Source: Hyphomicrobiales bacterium (GTDB taxonomy: Bacteria; Pseudomonadota; Alphaproteobacteria; Rhizobiales; Xanthobacteraceae). Taken from it: 41,778 bases of DNA. A program made the translations under genes and the position numbers. Positions 1-7,412 of this stretch are shown piece after piece; positions within the stretch are counted from its first letter, which is position 1; every line of letters starts with the position of its first letter. The notes below the pieces were generated by a model. That model saw only the letters and a list, made by a program, of their open reading frames with translations, ran no database searches and had not been told where the DNA came from. The stretch is taken from NCBI GenBank assembly GCA_009377695.1, contig WHTP01000043.1, forward strand, positions 1 to 41,778. The letters are read 5' to 3'.

Positions 1-1
1 G

Positions 2-295
2 CCGCGCATCTACTACCGAAACCTCTGGCGCTATTCGACGTGCTTCATCGGCGGCTCCGTCTCAGCTGAGGCGAATGGCGTCGTCGATTGCGTCGAAGGC
101 GCGACCGTGCGTCTCATCCGCAACGGCCAGCCGGTCGCCGAGTTGCAGAGCGACAACTACGGCGACTTCAAGTTCGACAAGCTTGCCGAGGACTCGGGCG
201 CTTACGTCGTGGAGATCGAGGCCGCCGGTCACAAGAAGAAGACTGTCGAAACAAGGCTTGGCGTGAGCGCCAATTTGGGCGAGATCAGGCTGTAG
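2..295 (+). CDS. C-terminal part of a 4Fe-4S oxidoreductase subunit (partial)
   Basis: The reading frame is open from the window edge to a TAG at 293-295, so only the last 97 residues are seen. It begins PRIYYRNLWRYSTCFIGGSV, which resembles the region after the ferredoxin domains in small electron-transfer subunits of DMSO-reductase-family molybdoenzymes (for example transhydroxylase beta subunit). The rest (VVDCVEGATVRLIRNG, then DNYGDFKFDKL and GAYVVEIEAAGH) looks like a transthyretin/carboxypeptidase-regulatory beta-sandwich, which such subunits carry at the C-terminus. The cysteine clusters would lie upstream of the window, so the assignment is from memory of the family. The catalytic partner is not visible. 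Confidence 0.55.
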   Translation, partial: PRIYYRNLWRYSTCFIGGSVSAEANGVVDCVEGATVRLIRNGQPVAELQSDNYGDFKFDKLAEDSGAYVVEIEAAGHKKKTVETRLGVSANLGEIRL

Positions 296-344
296 ATTAA
301 TTCGGCACTGCTTTCGTTCTGTGTCACGGCCGGGCTTGCCACCG

Positions 345-419
345 CTAGTGTCCCGATTCCGAAGTTCGTACCATTTCGCGGCCGCCTCTTATACGAACTT
401 CGGAATCGAAGGACACTAG
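345..419. repeat. Class A hairpin, first half of dyad 1
   Basis: Imperfect palindrome with CTAGTGTCC at the left foot and GGACACTAG at the right foot. The stem continues through CGATTCCGAAGTTCGTA. The right arm carries two extra bases (TT on the complementary reading) after CTAGTGTCC. The loop contains ATTTCGCGGCC, shared with the class A hairpin at 14556. It is followed, after a 13-nt linker, by a class B hairpin. Confidence 0.9.
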
Positions 420-432
420 CAACTCTTTGAAT

Positions 433-510
433 CTAGTGTGGCTTTGGCTCAGAAGTCCGCATGTCGAACTCGCCGCGAGAATGATGCGGACTTCTGAACC
501 GCCACACTAG
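433..510. repeat. Class B hairpin, second half of dyad 1
   Basis: Left arm CTAGTGTGGCTTTGGCTCAG pairs with a right arm that reads CTAGTGTGGCGGTTCAG on the complement, leaving TTT unpaired on the left arm, the side facing hairpin A. The inner stem is AGAAGTCCGCAT. The loop is nearly identical to those of the lone class B hairpins at 2058 and 40597, so it belongs to the 'TCCGCAT' subtype. Confidence 0.9.
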
Positions 511-573
511 CCGTGGTATACCCGACGTGCGAATCGTAACGTGCGCGACTCGGGCAAGCTCGAGTTGCGGTGC

Positions 574-677
574 CATCGACGTCTTTGATACTCCGTTCGA
601 AGCAAGACGTGGATGCCGGGCATCGCAGACAAGTTTACGCAGTCTGCGCAAGCTCGACCGCGTTGCCGGGCATGACG
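574..677. repeat. Dispersed repeat of the GACGTCTT...AAGACGTGGATG family (degenerate)
   Basis: Contains CGACGTCTTTGATACTCC followed by AAGACGTGGATGCCGGGCAT and ends CCGGGCATGACG. The same inner motif pair occurs at 5156-5243 and 13511-13584. This is a second, unrelated palindromic repeat family, placed directly upstream of the DoxX gene. Confidence 0.7.
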
Positions 678-697
678 AAGCCGGAAAATTGCGCTCC

Positions 698-1177
698 ATG
701 ATCGATCCATCAACCTCTCTGTTTTTCCCCGCCCTCGGCCCCATCTACCAAAGCCTTGCGCCATGGGCGGAAGCCGCCTTGCGCGCTGTCGTCGGCCTGT
801 GGATGATCCCGCACGCGCTGCGCAACACCTTCGGCTTCTTCCCGACCACCGGCGTGCGCTCGCACAGTCTCACTGAGCTGGCGGCGCAGCTCGACCGTGA
901 CGGTTACCGGCCGGGAAAATTATGGGCACCCGCGATCGCACTGACGCAGCTTGTCGGCGGACCGCTGCTCGCACTCGGGCTGTTCACACGCCCGGCGGCG
1001 TTTGCGATCTTCGTGTTCCTCGTGGTCACCAATGTCGAACGCTGGCGCGTCGGAAAATACTTCTGGAATCAGCTCGGCCTCGAATACACGGTGATGTGGA
1101 CGGTCGCCGCCTTCTATTTCGTGGTCCATGGCGGCGGCCGCATGTCGCTCGACCATCTCCTCGACCGGGCGTTCTAG
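698..1177 (+). CDS. DoxX family membrane protein
   Basis: A 159-residue integral membrane protein of the DoxX/DoxD type, normally four-helix inner-membrane proteins linked loosely to quinone or redox functions. Visible hydrophobic segments are ALRAVVGLWMIPHALRN near residue 25, two helices around LTQLVGGPLLALGL and FAIFVFLVVTNV, and a last one around YTVMWTVAAFYFVV. The start at 698 (MIDPSTSLFF) is preferred to upstream in-frame ATGs because those lie in the palindromic repeat at 574-677. The stop is a TAG inside CTAGTGG, but no hairpin follows it. The substrate or partner cannot be inferred. Confidence 0.8.
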   Translation: MIDPSTSLFFPALGPIYQSLAPWAEAALRAVVGLWMIPHALRNTFGFFPTTGVRSHSLTELAAQLDRDGYRPGKLWAPAIALTQLVGGPLLALGLFTRPAAFAIFVFLVVTNVERWRVGKYFWNQLGLEYTVMWTVAAFYFVVHGGGRMSLDHLLDRAF

Positions 1178-1275
1178 TGGAGTGGATTTGATCCGCGGCG
1201 GAAGCCGGCTTCAGGAAAAGAGCATGTTCGAGCGAAGAGAGACGCGGCCGCAAGGCCGGCAAAGATTGGGGCGGC

Positions 1276-2049
1276 ATGTCGAACGTCCCTGAGCCGAGTG
1301 CGGGCGCGATCGCAGCCGAGCCACTGCCCGCCCCGAAGATATGGGGTTATGTCACGACGCTCGGTTGGGCCGTGCTTATCAACGTGGTCGCGACCTGTGT
1401 TGCGATCGGCGCACTCTATCTTTGGGACCCCAAGGCGTTTCCTGTCGACCTCGCCTTCGCCGACTCGATCACGAATGCGCGCTACATCGGCGGGACCACG
1501 CTGATCGCGAACATCGTCCAGATCGCCCTTCTCATCGGCGTGGTCCGGCTCGCGCGCTGGCCCGCCAAGGATTATCTCGCGCTGATCTGGCCGGAACGCC
1601 GAGAGATCGCGATTGGGATCGCGGCCTTTATTGCCGTGCTGCCGGTCCTGGACGGATTGGCCTATCTGTCCGGCGAGCCGATCATCCCGCCCTTCATCAT
1701 CGATATCTATCGCAACGCGCAATCGACGGGCTCGTTGCCATTGCTGTGGCTTGCCATTGTGATTGCCGCGCCGGTCGCAGAGGAGATCATCTTCCGCGGG
1801 TTCATCTTTCGCAGCTGGGTCCGACCCTCGCGCTACCCCTTCATCGGCATCGTCGTCGTGTCCGTCGTGTTTGCCGTTATCCACATCCAATACAACTGGT
1901 TCGGCGTGTTCCAGGTGTTCTTGATCGGGCTGGTGCTGACCTGGGTTCGCTGGCGCAGCGGCTCGACGCTGCTGCCCATGGTGCTGCATGTCATCGCGAA
2001 TTTCTACGCGATGATGCAGGCTGTCGTATTCGTCCACTGGCTCTCGTAA
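1276..2049 (+). CDS. CPBP family intramembrane glutamic protease
   Basis: A 257-residue multi-spanning protein of the CPBP/Abi family (PF02517), relatives of eukaryotic Rce1. The three family motifs are present: EEIIFR with E169, E170 and R174; the second motif with H203 in FAVIHIQYN; and the third with H238 and N242 in HVIANF. These residues build the membrane-embedded glutamate active site. About six hydrophobic stretches flank and include the motifs. Members process or degrade membrane proteins or prenylated substrates; nothing nearby identifies a substrate. The gene starts about 100 bp after DoxX and ends 9 bp before a truncated hairpin repeat. Confidence 0.85.
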   Translation: MSNVPEPSAGAIAAEPLPAPKIWGYVTTLGWAVLINVVATCVAIGALYLWDPKAFPVDLAFADSITNARYIGGTTLIANIVQIALLIGVVRLARWPAKDYLALIWPERREIAIGIAAFIAVLPVLDGLAYLSGEPIIPPFIIDIYRNAQSTGSLPLLWLAIVIAAPVAEEIIFRGFIFRSWVRPSRYPFIGIVVVSVVFAVIHIQYNWFGVFQVFLIGLVLTWVRWRSGSTLLPMVLHVIANFYAMMQAVVFVHWLS

Positions 2050-2057
2050 GCCACTAA

Positions 2058-2118
2058 TTAGTGTCCGCATGTCGGACTCGCAGCGAGAACGATGCGGACT
2101 TCCGAACCGCCACACTAA
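2058..2118. repeat. Lone class B hairpin with a truncated left arm
   Basis: The right arm is full length and reads TTAGTGTGGCGGTTCGGAAG on the complement. The left arm is only TTAGTGTCCGCAT, so about 14 bases of the stem are missing. The loop matches the class B hairpins at 433 and 40597. Both feet have changed from CTAG to TTAG/CTAA in a complementary way. There is no partner class A hairpin. Confidence 0.8.
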
Positions 2119-2318
2119 GCGACCGGTGTTTGCCGCGGCGCGCCATGCTGCTTGGGCAATGCGCTCCCGCATTCGGCAGCCGACACTTCCCATTTACCAC
2201 GCATGCGCGCGCGCCCATCAGCTCGCCTGTGCAATCGCGTCCATCAGCATTTCCAGCCCCGCGCGAATTCTACCAATCTCCGATGCATGCCGCTATGGTT
2301 GCCGTGCACGGAGCCGAC

Positions 2319-3011
2319 ATGACCATCAGGACCAAAACAATCACGCGTGGCGAGCGTGTCGCCTATCTTGCGCGGCCGGCCGATGCCCGAGCCGGCGTAT
2401 TGCTGCTGCCGTCGGTGCACGGCATCGACCAATACGCCACGGCCTATGCCCACGCGCTGGCCGAGGCTGGCCTCGCAACCATCATCTGGGAGCCGTTTCC
2501 TGGACTGCCACCGGCCGAAACCCGCGAACAGCGTGCGACGCGGCTGGCACCGCTGACGGACGCGACGTCGCTGCGCGAGATAACGTGGTGGCTCGACGTC
2601 ATGGCCCGCGAGCTTGCACTGACGACGATTGGCACGGCCGGCTTCTGCCTTGGCGGCCGTTACGGATTGCTGCTCTCGGCGCGCGATAAGCGCATCGCGG
2701 CTTGCGTATCCTATTATCCGACCATCGAGACGCCGCCATTGCCGGGCCAGGACGAGGATGTCGTCGCGCTGGCGGCGCGCATTCCATGCCCGGTGGATAT
2801 GATCCGCGCCGGCAAGGATCATCTGACCAGCGATGACATCTTTCAGCGGCTGCGAGCCAATCTGCAACGCCGCTCGGCGCCGACGATCGTCCAGCATTAT
2901 CCCGATGGTGACCACGGCTTCATGCAGCGCAGCGGCGCGGCGAACGAAGCGGCCATTCATCTGTCGACGCCGCAGACGATTGCGTTTTTGAAGGCGGCAT
3001 TGGCCGCCTGA
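2319..3011 (+). CDS. Dienelactone hydrolase family protein
   Basis: A 230-residue alpha/beta hydrolase of the dienelactone hydrolase type, a family that opens lactones or hydrolyses small esters in the cytoplasm. The Cys-Asp-His triad is in place: C110 in GFCLGGRYG, D167 in AGKDHL and H199 in DGDHGFM. The ATG at 2319 follows GGAG by about 6 nt; in-frame ATGs at 2283 and 2295 lack such a site. Length is normal for the family (about 230-250). The gene is monocistronic, between hairpin repeats. The substrate is unknown; no aromatic catabolism genes are adjacent. Confidence 0.85.
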   Translation: MTIRTKTITRGERVAYLARPADARAGVLLLPSVHGIDQYATAYAHALAEAGLATIIWEPFPGLPPAETREQRATRLAPLTDATSLREITWWLDVMARELALTTIGTAGFCLGGRYGLLLSARDKRIAACVSYYPTIETPPLPGQDEDVVALAARIPCPVDMIRAGKDHLTSDDIFQRLRANLQRRSAPTIVQHYPDGDHGFMQRSGAANEAAIHLSTPQTIAFLKAALAA

Positions 3012-3019
3012 TCTCTCTC

Positions 3020-3167
3020 CGTCATCCTGAGGCGCGAGCCATAAGCGCGTTCTACGCGCGTCTTCGACGCGCTATGGCGAGCCTCGAAGGATGCACGGCC
3101 GAGGTGCACGAACTGTTGCCGTCGTCCTTCGAGGCCCTCGCTACGCTCGGGCACCTCAGGATGACGG
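3020..3167. repeat. Dispersed palindromic repeat, CGTCATCCTGAGG family
   Basis: The outer arms are CGTCATCCTGAGGCGCGAG on the left and CACCTCAGGATGACGG on the right. Inner parts include CGCGTTCTACGCGCG and repeated CTTCGAGG/CCTCGAAGG units. It fills the gap between convergent genes (dienelactone hydrolase and TctC) and could act as a strong stem after both. It lacks a T-tract. Confidence 0.75.
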
Positions 3168-3194
3168 ATCGAGGTTAGAGTGTTCCGGTACATT

Positions 3195-4199
3195 TTAATC
3201 CCTGATCACCGCCTTCGCGGCCTCCACGATATCCGGTGGGATCGCGTAGATATCATCCACGACCTTGCGCGCGGCCTCGCCCACGATCGGCGACAGCGGC
3301 AGGCGCAGCTTCTGCACCTCCGCGATGAACGCCGGATCCTTCATCGTCTCCGCGAACGCGGCGCGCAGGATACGCACACGATCGGCCGGGACCGCCGACG
3401 ACGCAATGAACGGCCGGCCGAGCTGGTTCGAGGCGAGCAGCAGCCGCATGATCTGGCGCGCGCGTTCGTTGGGTGCGATGTCGATGCTGAACGGCACGTC
3501 CGGCGGCAGGTCGGGCGCGGTCGCCGGCGACGAGCGGATCACCGGATTGATCTTCTTCCCCTTGATCCACTCGACCGGGATGCTGCTCCAGGCGCCGCAG
3601 TCGCCGTCGAGCTCGCCGCGTTCGATCGCGATGCGCTGCTCGGCGCTGCCGGGATAGCCGCCGACCTGCTGCAGCTTCACGCCGAAGATGTTCTTCATGA
3701 TGCGCTGGTTGAGATCGCTCGAGCTGCCGGCGCCGGTCGAGCCGTAATGCACCTTCGGCCGCGCCTTCAGCTCGTCGAGCGTCTTGATGCCGAGCGTGTG
3801 CCACACGTAGCAAACCGTCAGGTCCTGACTGATGCTGCCGATCCAGTTGTATTTGCGGAAATCGATCCTGATCTTCTCCGGGCTCAGCCTCGCTTCGCCG
3901 ATGGCGCCGAAATTGAAGGTGTTGAGGACCGTGCCGTCCTTCGGAGCGGTGGCGTCGAGATAGTGCACGGCAGTGAGGCTTCCCGCGCCGGGCATGTTCT
4001 GAACCATGATGGTCGGATTGCCGGGAATGTGGCGGCCCATATGCCGCGCCAACATGCGCGCGTTGGTGTCGTAGCCGCCGCCCGGCGAGAAGCCGGCGAG
4101 GATGTTGATGGTTTTGCCCTTGTAGAAATCCTGCGCTGCGGCTGAACTCGCCGCAAGCAGACCAAGGATGCCGACCACGGCGGCGCGGCGTTTGCCCAT
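3195..4199 (-). CDS. Tripartite tricarboxylate transporter receptor (TctC/Bug family)
   Basis: A 334-residue periplasmic substrate-binding protein of the Bug/TctC family, which hands carboxylates to TctAB membrane components. An N-terminal signal peptide (MGKRRAAVVGILGLLAASSA, cleavage near AAA-QDF) precedes the mature start FYKGKTINILAGFSPGGGYD, where the family's ligand-binding glycine-rich loop lies. AAGGAGG stands 8 nt before the ATG, a strong ribosome site. There are no tctA/tctB genes beside it, as is usual for orphan Bug receptors. The ligand is unknown. Confidence 0.88.
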   Translation of the reverse strand: MGKRRAAVVGILGLLAASSAAAQDFYKGKTINILAGFSPGGGYDTNARMLARHMGRHIPGNPTIMVQNMPGAGSLTAVHYLDATAPKDGTVLNTFNFGAIGEARLSPEKIRIDFRKYNWIGSISQDLTVCYVWHTLGIKTLDELKARPKVHYGSTGAGSSSDLNQRIMKNIFGVKLQQVGGYPGSAEQRIAIERGELDGDCGAWSSIPVEWIKGKKINPVIRSSPATAPDLPPDVPFSIDIAPNERARQIMRLLLASNQLGRPFIASSAVPADRVRILRAAFAETMKDPAFIAEVQKLRLPLSPIVGEAARKVVDDIYAIPPDIVEAAKAVIRD

Positions 4200-4306
4200 G
4201 AAGCGGTTTCCTCCTTAACGCGGCGCGGATTTTCAGGCCCCGCACTCGTCGTCATCTTACCGGCTGCGCGTGCGCAAGAAAGAGGGGTCCGCCACGGCGC
4301 CAATTG

Positions 4307-5005
4307 CTACACCGCCGGCTCGAAGCCGGCATCCTCCCAAACCGATCGATGGGCCGGGTCCGACAGGAACGCGATGAAGGCCTCCGCCGGCTCCGGCGCG
4401 GCGCTCTCGGTAAGCACCGCAGCGCCATAGACGATGAGGCTCTGCAAGGCCGGCGGCAGCAGGCCGACCAGCGCGACGCCCTCGACCGCGATGACTTCGC
4501 TCACCGGATAGATGCCGATGTCCGCTTCACCTGTGGTGATCCGCTCGACGCCACCGTCAAGTGCGTTGCTGTAGGTCAGCTTCCGTTGCAGCTCGGTTTC
4601 GATGCCGAGCTCTTGAGCAACATTGGCAAGATGGGCGCCGCTCGGCGTCGCGTTCGGGTTCGCATGCACGATGGAACGCGCACTGAGCAGCGCATTCTTG
4701 AAGTGCTCCGGCATCGAAATGTCCGGATGCGGCGCTCCCGCGCGCACGATAACGCCGATGCCGACGCTGCCAAGAACCGCGCGGGGCTGCAGCTTGAGTG
4801 TACCAGCCTTGACCAAGGCGTCGATCGCGGGCACCGGCATGAACACCATATCGGGCGTGCCGCCGGCCGCGAGCCGCTTCTGAATCTCACTGATCACGGC
4901 GTAGGTGTAATTCAGCTTGTGACCGGTGCGCTGCTCGAACTGTGGCGTGAGGATAAGGAGCGCCTCTTTCGGTGCACCGCCGCTGTAAACGTTGATGGTC
5001 GCCAT
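4307..5005 (-). CDS. ModA-like substrate-binding-fold protein without a signal peptide
   Basis: A 232-residue type II periplasmic-binding-protein fold resembling molybdate-binding ModA (MATINVYSGGAPKEALLIL, then FEQRTGHKLNYTY, GTPDMVFMPVPAIDAL, and ARSIVHANPNATPSGAHLA). The ATG at 5005 follows AGGAG by about 10 nt. The protein starts directly with the first beta strand, so no signal peptide is visible; an in-frame ATG at 5056 adds only 17 polar residues. It may be a cytoplasmic ligand-binding protein or a decayed transporter receptor. No ModB/ModC genes are nearby. Confidence 0.7.
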   Translation of the reverse strand: MATINVYSGGAPKEALLILTPQFEQRTGHKLNYTYAVISEIQKRLAAGGTPDMVFMPVPAIDALVKAGTLKLQPRAVLGSVGIGVIVRAGAPHPDISMPEHFKNALLSARSIVHANPNATPSGAHLANVAQELGIETELQRKLTYSNALDGGVERITTGEADIGIYPVSEVIAVEGVALVGLLPPALQSLIVYGAAVLTESAAPEPAEAFIAFLSDPAHRSVWEDAGFEPAV

Positions 5006-5155
5006 GCCCGCTCCGCTCCTTTGTTTCAACAATGGAGCCGATAACGAGGCAGGCAAGTCAAGCGCAATTCAGGCCAAGCTACGCCTTGGCGCCGCAGCGT
5101 GTTGCCCGCCCGCCGGAACGAACAGCGCCATTTCGAGGACGACGCGTTTCCACAT

Positions 5156-5243
5156 CGTCATGGCCGGGCTTGTCCCGGCCATCCATGTCTTTCATACTCC
5201 AGTGAACCAAGACGTGGATGCTCCGCACAAGCCGGGGACGACG
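5156..5243. repeat. Dispersed palindromic repeat, CATGGCCGGG...GACGTGGATG family
   Basis: The left arm CGTCATGGCCGGGCTTGTCC contains its own small GGCCGGG/CCCGGCC stem. The right arm runs AAGACGTGGATG, then CACAAGCCGGGGACGACG. The repeat lies between a minus-strand and a plus-strand gene, just upstream of the small membrane protein. Confidence 0.75.
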
Positions 5244-5267
5244 ACGTTAGCGGGGAGCGCCAACCAG

Positions 5268-5636
5268 ATGAACTTCGCAAAACTCTATACTTGGGTGGTC
5301 GGCGGATTGTTCCTGATCGTGGTCGGCTACACCTTGGCCGTTGAACTTGTCACCAAGGGCGTCACGCTGGAGGCCGGGCACAAGGCACTGCACGTGCTGA
5401 TCGGCGTCTGGGCAGTGGTCATCGTCGTCAAGAAGCTCGAGCCGCAATACCGGATCTTCGCGCTCACCAACGGCATCCTCTGGGGCGCCGTCGCCATCGT
5501 CGGCTGGACCATGCCCGACTTCCACGGCCTCGATGCCTTCAACCGTCTCGACACCATCCTGCACACGATCGTTTCGGCGACTGGACTGGCGAGCGTGGCG
5601 CTTACAAAAGGCGTAGACCGCATCAAGATCGCATGA
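5268..5636 (+). CDS. Small four-helix membrane protein of unknown function
   Basis: A 122-residue hydrophobic protein that I do not recognise. Four likely membrane segments are visible: WVVGGLFLIVVGYTLAV, LHVLIGVWAVVIVV, FALTNGILWGAVAIVGW and TILHTIVSATGLASVAL. The start (MNFAKLYTWV) follows GGGGAG by about 9 nt and lies just after the palindromic repeat; the frame is also open upstream but there it runs through the repeat. No catalytic motif or neighbour suggests a role. Confidence 0.65.
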   Translation: MNFAKLYTWVVGGLFLIVVGYTLAVELVTKGVTLEAGHKALHVLIGVWAVVIVVKKLEPQYRIFALTNGILWGAVAIVGWTMPDFHGLDAFNRLDTILHTIVSATGLASVALTKGVDRIKIA

Positions 5637-6008
5637 ATCTTGCGTCAGCAATAAGAGCACTTGCTGGTCGAGGTTCTTGCTTCTGATCTATCTGATACTG
5701 AAAACGCTCCGCGTAGACCTGCCGTTGTGCATTTTAAGATAATCGTTCCGTTCGACGACGCAACTTGCTCATCATTGATGCCGGCTGTGTCTTTCGAAAG
5801 GCTTGCAAACGCAACCTGAAAAGATTGCGTTTGCCGAATTGTATGAAATTGTTTTTCGACATGAGCCTGCCGGAAGCCTATTGGCGAAAAGCCATTTGTG
5901 GGCGAAAGCAAAAGCAGGCCGCTTGCCATCGTCCCCACCCGCGCCCAAAATAGCGCCACATCCACGACAGCACCGGCTCGCCTCGAGCCAAAAGACCGGG
6001 TTCCATCC
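5637..6008. other. Non-coding stretch upstream of the LeuC-like gene
   Basis: About 370 bp with visibly lower GC than the flanks, for example GAAATTGTTTTTCGACATGA. No convincing gene, tRNA or palindrome was found. It presumably holds the promoter of the isomerase operon, but no clear -35/-10 pair could be assigned. Confidence 0.4.
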
Positions 6009-7412
6009 ATGCCAAAAACCCTGTTCGAAAAAATTTGGGACGCCCATTTCGTCGCGCGGCGCATCGACGGTCGCGACCTGATCTATATCGACCGCCATGT
6101 GCTGCATGAGCTGCACGCGCCGCACGCATTCGAGCAGCTCGCCAAGCAGGGCCGCAAGGTGCCGCGGCCCGACCTCACCTTCTCGATGCAGGACCACACG
6201 GTCTCAACCAGGCCCGGCCGCACCGACGAGTCGAACCCATCGGGCGCGGCGTTCCTGCGCGCCATGCGCGAAGGCAGCGCCAGGAACGGCATCCGCGTCT
6301 TTGACCTCGGCGATCCCGAGCAGGGCATTTCGCACGTGGTCGCGCCGGAGCTCGGCATGGTGCTGCCGGGCGCGACCCACGCGGTGCCCGACAGCCACGC
6401 GTCGACCGTGGGCGGGCTCGGCGCCATGGCGTTCGGCTGCGGCACCACGGAATTGGCGCACATCCTCGCCACGCAGGTGATCGCGATGAAACGGCCGAAG
6501 TCGATGCGCATCCGGCTCGACGGCACGTTGGCGCCGCATGTGACCGCCAAGGACGTGGCGCTCAAGATCATTGCGCAGCTCGGCATGGCGGGCGGGCGCG
6601 GCCACGTGGTCGAATACGCGGGCGCCGTCGTGCGCGCGATGGCAATGGAAGGGCGCATGACGCTCTGCAATCTCAACATCGAGATGGGCGGCCGCTCGGG
6701 CTTCGTCGCGCCGGATGGGCAGACCTTCGAATGGATCGCCGGCCGGCCGTTCGTGCCGAAAGGCGCGCAGTGGGAGCAGGCGCTCAAGCATTGGCACACG
6801 CTCAGGACCGACGACGACGCCACGTTCGACACCGAACACGTGATCGACTGCGCCGCGCTCGAGCCGCAGATCACTTGGGGCACCGATCCGAGCCAAGTGG
6901 TCGGCATCTCCGGCCGGGTGCCCGATCCGGCGGCCGATCCCGGCCGGCGCGGAGCAATCGAAGGCGCGCTCGCCTACATGGGCCTCAATCCGGGAACGCC
7001 GCTCGCCGGCCTGCCGATCAACCGCGTGTTCATCGGCTCCTGCACGAATGCGCGGCTGCCCGACCTGCAGGCCGCGGCTGACGTGGTGCGCGGACGCCGC
7101 GTGGCCGAAGGCGTGGTCGCCATGGTGGTGCCGGGCTCGTCGTCGGTGAAGCGCGAAGCCGAGGCAAATGGCCTCGACAAGGTGTTCCGCGACGCGGGTT
7201 TCGCCTGGGGCGAATCCGGCTGCTCGATGTGCGCGGGCGGCAATGGCGACCGCGGCGAGCCGGGCGAGCGCATCGTGTCCACCACCAATCGCAATTTCGA
7301 GAATCGCCAGGGTCCGAAGACGCGCACACATCTCGCGAGCCCCGCGACGGCGGCCGCCAGCGCCATTGCCGGCCGCATCGCGGACGTGCGCAGCCTGACA
7401 GGAGCCGCCTGA
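6009..7412 (+). CDS. leuC: 3-isopropylmalate dehydratase large subunit-like (LeuC/aconitase superfamily)
   Basis: A 467-residue [4Fe-4S] hydro-lyase large subunit of the LeuC/DmdA type. The three cluster ligands are visible: C345 in GSCTNAR, C405 and C408 in SGCSMCAGG, with the 60 and 3 residue spacing of LeuC. The substrate-site region reads PDSHASTVGGLGAMAFGCG rather than the GDSHTSTHGAFG usual in biosynthetic LeuC, so this is probably a paralogue acting on another hydroxy acid. The ATG at 6009 gives the standard N-terminus (MPKTLFEKIWDAH). The stop overlaps the small-subunit ATG (TGATG). The next gene is a C-C lyase, which favours a catabolic role such as dimethylmaleate or alkylmalate turnover over leucine synthesis; that part is inference. 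Confidence 0.85.
   Translation: MPKTLFEKIWDAHFVARRIDGRDLIYIDRHVLHELHAPHAFEQLAKQGRKVPRPDLTFSMQDHTVSTRPGRTDESNPSGAAFLRAMREGSARNGIRVFDLGDPEQGISHVVAPELGMVLPGATHAVPDSHASTVGGLGAMAFGCGTTELAHILATQVIAMKRPKSMRIRLDGTLAPHVTAKDVALKIIAQLGMAGGRGHVVEYAGAVVRAMAMEGRMTLCNLNIEMGGRSGFVAPDGQTFEWIAGRPFVPKGAQWEQALKHWHTLRTDDDATFDTEHVIDCAALEPQITWGTDPSQVVGISGRVPDPAADPGRRGAIEGALAYMGLNPGTPLAGLPINRVFIGSCTNARLPDLQAAADVVRGRRVAEGVVAMVVPGSSSVKREAEANGLDKVFRDAGFAWGESGCSMCAGGNGDRGEPGERIVSTTNRNFENRQGPKTRTHLASPATAAASAIAGRIADVRSLTGAA

Noticed and set aside
345-510. Hairpin pairs as rho-independent terminators
   Set aside because: The stems are far longer than terminator stems, no T-tract follows, and copies also occur inside an operon and inside a coding frame.
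3180-4145. Plus-strand open frame opposite the first TctC gene
   Set aside because: No recognisable domain; the minus strand has a signal peptide, a strong ribosome site and a complete TctC protein.
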